In this document: positions 13,629 to 14,154 of the stretch, one piece after another
Position numbering within the stretch: the first letter of the stretch is position 1
Layout: every line of letters begins with the position of its first letter
Origin: an uncultured Eubacteriales bacterium
GTDB taxonomy: Bacteria; Bacillota; Clostridia; Christensenellales; Borkfalkiaceae
NCBI GenBank assembly: GCA_902767455.1
Contig: CACXHH010000033.1
Span: 1-14,154, forward strand
DNA length: 14,154 nucleotides
Direction of reading: 5' to 3'
Made by a program: the position numbers and the translations under genes
Notes under the pieces: generated by a model
What the model was told of the DNA's origin: nothing
Databases searched by the model: none
The model's input: the letters and a program-made list of their open reading frames with translations, nothing else

Positions 13629-14154
13629 TTAATCCCCTATAGTAGGGTTATTAGGATCGCCGAAAGGAATCATAAACAAGTTTTGAATATTATATAATTT
13701 TTCGTGTTCGGGTGAGTAATACGAGAAATACAAAGTTTTATCTTTCTCGTTCACGTGTACGAGCATCAAAACGTCCAACGCCAGGTCGTTCGGATATTTT
13801 GCGACCTGCATATCAAGACACATCGAAATAACCTGATTGCCGTTTTCACCATAGTTGATCCTGTAAACGGCTTCATCGTTGTTAGAATGTCCGCCAAAAC
13901 CGAAGAAAATGTTTTTATGCTTTAACATAAGCTCGGTATACAACATTTGCACCTGAGTACAATTAAAGCTTGACAGCATCTTTTCGTTCTCGTCTTCACC
14001 GATGCAAAGGTCCTTGGTATTGTAATAATTATGAGTATTCATCATGACGCGATGATTCGGGTGTTCTTCGACAACGGTGGTCGCCCATCTTAAAACGGAT
14101 AATCTTGGCTGATACTCAAGATTCAGAACGAGATAGTCTATACCGCAGGCGTTA
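13629..14154 (-). CDS. Metallophosphoesterase (calcineurin-like), C-terminal part only
   Basis: The open frame runs in from the right edge without a start, giving 174 residues and a TAA at 13631-13629. The ATG pair near 14045 is internal: upstream codons continue in frame (GIDYLVLNLEYQPRLSVLRW, then a stretch ending in HPNHRV before MMNTHNYY). This pattern, with the His of NTH (partial residue 41) and GFGGHS (85-90) in place of the SGHxH-type motif, is that of the C-terminal half of calcineurin-like metallophosphoesterases. These bind two metals and cleave phosphomonoesters or diesters. The N-terminal Asp, GD and GNH(E/D) motifs would lie outside the window, so activity and export cannot be judged. 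The gene is upstream of the InlB/GLUG lipoprotein and surely in its operon. Confidence 0.75.
   Translation of the reverse strand, partial: NACGIDYLVLNLEYQPRLSVLRWATTVVEEHPNHRVMMNTHNYYNTKDLCIGEDENEKMLSSFNCTQVQMLYTELMLKHKNIFFGFGGHSNNDEAVYRINYGENGNQVISMCLDMQVAKYPNDLALDVLMLVHVNEKDKTLYFSYYSPEHEKLYNIQNLFMIPFGDPNNPTIGD

Noticed and set aside
13632..13644. CCCTA-CTA-TAGGG hairpin at the end of the metallophosphoesterase gene
   Set aside because: Only 5 bp, no T tract, and just before a strong ribosome binding site, so neither a terminator nor clearly regulatory.

Overview
The window looks like a piece of a chromosome from an uncultured, gut-type Firmicute of the class Clostridia. The grounds are AAGGAGG-type ribosome binding sites, lipoprotein and Sec signals of Gram-positive type, sigma-A-like promoters, a Clostridia-type ArsR regulator with a large C-terminal domain, and listerial-type (InlB) and GLUG repeats. 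This is inference from protein families and signals; no marker gene is present. The content is dominated by exported and cell-envelope proteins.

Layout from left to right. Positions 1-113 carry the first 23 bases of a leftward gene with a start like that of IS30-family transposases, behind its own promoter and an inverted repeat that includes the start codon. Next comes a leftward operon (217-5700): a 1050-aa lipoprotein made of beta-sandwich and Ig-like modules, then a 772-aa secreted protein with a glycerophosphodiester phosphodiesterase (GDPD) domain. It ends at a strong terminator (131-168). Divergent from it is a 318-aa ArsR-type regulator (5894-6850, rightward). The 193-bp gap between them holds a promoter for each side, two copies of TTGCAATAGA set 32 bp apart, and an inverted repeat over the regulator's -35 box.

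Convergent with the regulator is a two-gene leftward operon (6941-8709): a family 8 glycosyltransferase translationally coupled to a PlsC-type acyltransferase. Its promoter lies at 8825-8853. A gap of about 780 bp (8710-9491) contains this promoter, copies of a TTGCCG-AYCGG motif and two terminators, but no convincing gene.

The right third is another leftward operon: the 3' part of a metallophosphoesterase gene cut by the window edge (13629-14154), followed 18 nt later by a 1372-aa lipoprotein. That protein is an internal duplication: [six InlB-type repeats - adaptor - GLUG domain] followed by [three repeats - adaptor - GLUG domain]. The GLUG copies are nearly identical in DNA and 1704 bp (568 codons) apart.

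Working idea (inference): the window twice pairs a large surface lipoprotein with a phosphoester-cleaving enzyme (GDPD; metallophosphoesterase), and between them sits a pair of genes that build envelope glycans or lipids. The lipoprotein/GDPD operon is probably controlled by the divergent ArsR-type regulator, whose large C-terminal domain may sense a small molecule such as a sugar or a breakdown product.
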